Under the pieces are notes generated by a model, which searched no databases, was not told where the DNA came from, and was given only the letters and a program-made list of their open reading frames with translations. From the NCBI GenBank assembly GCA_963422775.4, contig CAUJSJ030000088.1, forward strand, positions 43,589 to 107,588: a DNA stretch of 64,000 nt, written 5' to 3'. This DNA is from Pelomonas sp963422775. Lineage in GTDB: Bacteria; Pseudomonadota; Gammaproteobacteria; Burkholderiales; Burkholderiaceae_C. Of this stretch, positions 62,295 to 64,000 are shown one piece after another (within the stretch, counting starts at the first letter, position 1; every line of letters begins with the position of its first letter). Both the position numbers and the translations under genes were made by a program.

Positions 62295-64000
62295 ATGATT
62301 CGCTTGCCTGTTCATTTCAAGTTGGCCGGCTGCCTAGGCACCGCGCTGCTGACCACGTCCCTCCAGGCCGCCCCGGTCTGCTATCACAACTACGGCGCCA
62401 TCGACTCGATGAAGCCGAACAAGCTCTTCCTCTACTACCCGACGGCCAACGACGCGACCTTCCCGGCCTACGCGACGAACGTCTCGCCGGCGCGCACCTT
62501 TGCCATCGGCTCCCTGCCCGGCGCGCCTGCCGGCACCACGGCCCAGTTGCGGGACCGCATCTTCGACGTGGTGGCCACGGACTACTGCGAGTTCAACGTG
62601 CAGGTGCTGCCGCCCACGACGACCAACCCGGACTCGCTGGCCATCCCACCGGCGCGGCGCAACATGGTCGCGATCGGCGCGGACACCGACCCTTCGCTGT
62701 TCGGCATCGCCGAGGCGGTGGACACCGGCGACGCCGACGTCATCGATCACGCGCGCGTCTTCGGCGGCTCCTACGGCGTGTTCTGCAGTGCCGAACTCTC
62801 CGGCGCCAACAACACGCTGGACCGCTGGGCCAAGGGCATCGGCGGCACGGCCGCGCACGAGGCCGGGCACAACTACGGCCTCTCGCACAGCGCGGTGGTG
62901 CACACCGGCGAGGACGCCTTCACCCACCACATCATGCCGGCCGGGCCCTCCATGCCCTGCACCAACCGGGTCGGGGAACGCCGCCACTTCAGCGACCAGG
63001 ACTTCGGCATCCTGGCCAACAACGTCGGCCTGACGCTGCAATCGCTCGCCAACTGGGACTTCGTCAACCCCAATTCCGCCACGGCCTCGCGGCTGCGCAT
63101 GGAGGTGCTCAGCCGCAGCACGTCGCTGACGCCCGTGTCCACCTACACCGGCTCGCTGAGCCCGTGGAACCCGCCGGGCGTGGTGGCGTCCGGCACGCGA
63201 ACCTACAAGGGCATCAGCTACAACCGTTTCTTCGTTACCTGGCAGTCGGCCAAGGGCTGGGCCAGCCCGAACCAGCCCGGCAGCATCGCCGGCCAGGTGC
63301 GCGGCGCCGAGCAGTTCCACGTCGGCACGCATTTCGCGCAGGAGGACATCCTCAACACCTCCGACCAGGTCGTCATCATCGACGCGACGCTGCTCGATGC
63401 GGGCGGCGCCGCGCTGCCGCTGCATCCGCGCGTGCCCACCTTCGACACCGGCACGCTGTCGGCGGACGGCAACTTCGTGCTGGGCCTGGCCAACCTCGCA
63501 GCAGCCAATCTGGTGCTGCGCAACTGGCGCGGCTTCGTGCTGCCGCGGCCCGCGCACATCGACAGCATGCTGTTCGACGCCACGGGTGGCGTGAAGCTGT
63601 TCGACATCCAGCAGGAGCCGATCACGCCATGGCGCCAGCTGCAGCTGCCGACAGTCCTGGAGTTCCCCGGCGGATCGCCCGACAAGCCCGGCGAGGCCCG
63701 CCTGACGCTGGGCAACCTGTTCAAGGACGGGCACAACGTGCACATCAAGTTCCGCGGGGCGGCGACCGGCGACGCCACGGTCGGCGCACAGGAAGTCAAC
63801 CCCGACGTGAAGGGCGCGCTGGCGACCGACCCCTTCCCCGGCGCCTCGGTCTTCCTCGAGGGCGACCTGGTCGAGCCCAACGCGCTGCAGTGGGACGCGG
63901 ACAAGAAGACCTTCGTCAACAAGGACCTGGTCACGCACGTCTTCCTGCAGGTGGCGGGCAAGCGCGCCAAGCCCGTGGACGGCATCCTGATCGGCCTGCT
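62295..64000 (+). CDS. Secreted metzincin-type zinc metalloprotease (3' end outside window)
   Basis: At least 568 residues, open to the right edge. Signal peptide (FKLAGCLGTALLTTSLQA), then a catalytic domain with AAHEAGHNYGLSHS (HExxHxxGLxH) and HHIMPAGPSM, which supplies the Met-turn. Beyond ~residue 250 are beta-rich repeats of unknown type (NWDFVNPNSATASRLRMEVL onward). RBS AAAGGAGG lies six bases upstream. The family resembles reprolysin/M12-like secreted enzymes. A sorting signal cannot be checked. Confidence 0.85.
   Translation, partial: MIRLPVHFKLAGCLGTALLTTSLQAAPVCYHNYGAIDSMKPNKLFLYYPTANDATFPAYATNVSPARTFAIGSLPGAPAGTTAQLRDRIFDVVATDYCEFNVQVLPPTTTNPDSLAIPPARRNMVAIGADTDPSLFGIAEAVDTGDADVIDHARVFGGSYGVFCSAELSGANNTLDRWAKGIGGTAAHEAGHNYGLSHSAVVHTGEDAFTHHIMPAGPSMPCTNRVGERRHFSDQDFGILANNVGLTLQSLANWDFVNPNSATASRLRMEVLSRSTSLTPVSTYTGSLSPWNPPGVVASGTRTYKGISYNRFFVTWQSAKGWASPNQPGSIAGQVRGAEQFHVGTHFAQEDILNTSDQVVIIDATLLDAGGAALPLHPRVPTFDTGTLSADGNFVLGLANLAAANLVLRNWRGFVLPRPAHIDSMLFDATGGVKLFDIQQEPITPWRQLQLPTVLEFPGGSPDKPGEARLTLGNLFKDGHNVHIKFRGAATGDATVGAQEVNPDVKGALATDPFPGASVFLEGDLVEPNALQWDADKKTFVNKDLVTHVFLQVAGKRAKPVDGILIGL

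Overview
The window is very GC-rich chromosomal DNA from a betaproteobacterium. The secA, tolB-pal-ybgF, rng-maf-rlmH-rsfS-nadD-hemF-purD-YebC gene order, the periplasmic urate-oxidation genes and the seven PEP-CTERM surface proteins point to Burkholderiales, probably the Roseateles/Mitsuaria/Rubrivivax/Leptothrix side. This placement is inferred from gene content; no search was run.

Layout. 1-8295: a purine (urate-to-glyoxylate) catabolism island with glycerate 2-kinase, cytochrome-linked urate hydroxylase PuuD, XdhC, hydroxyisourate hydrolase, allantoinase PuuE, an unusual OHCU decarboxylase/allantoate amidohydrolase/GNAT fusion and an M20 deacylase. 8281-11585: a coupled operon of three uncharacterised exported or membrane proteins, then a TlpA-like thioredoxin. 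11676-16342: a PEP-CTERM metalloprotease preceded by twin palindromes, then a probable copper-uptake operon (DUF2946, frameshifted TonB receptor, YcnI). 16347-28565: an accessory stretch with four of the PEP-CTERM proteins' genes nearby or inside it, a c-type cytochrome operon, hemerythrin, a MalT-like LuxR regulator, PhoD, an antiporter remnant and a small island of lower GC. 28610-40455: methyltransferase, ABC exporter with a protease-fused permease, a PEP-CTERM protein, small hydrolases, GNATs, LysR and an MBL-fold protein. 40452-60284: mainly housekeeping genes (prolyl oligopeptidase, argJ, two PEP-CTERM genes, secA, a DciA-like protein, two tRNA-Lys, tcdA, tol-pal, and the rng-to-yebC block). 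60285-64000: an IS110 element, a noncoding stretch with an inverted repeat and a 14-bp-phased repeat array, and the start of a secreted metzincin protease.

How genes work together. The purine genes form a nearly complete route from urate: PuuD oxidises urate and passes electrons to its own cytochrome domain, UraH and the UraD domain make allantoin, PuuE makes allantoate, the amidohydrolase domain releases ammonia, and glycerate kinase returns glyoxylate-derived carbon to glycolysis. The PEP-CTERM proteins need an exosortase and an exopolysaccharide locus that are not in this window. Most adjacent genes overlap by 1 or 4 bases (ATGA, GTGA, TGATG), so translational coupling is common.

Two genes (the substrate-binding protein at 1922 and the TonB receptor at 13430) each carry a single-base shift at a short G or C run. 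These may be true mutations or consensus errors. The most interesting signals are the triple-domain purine enzyme, the twin covarying palindromes at 12751-12810, the 14-bp array at 62135-62184 and the structured leader of the IS110 element.
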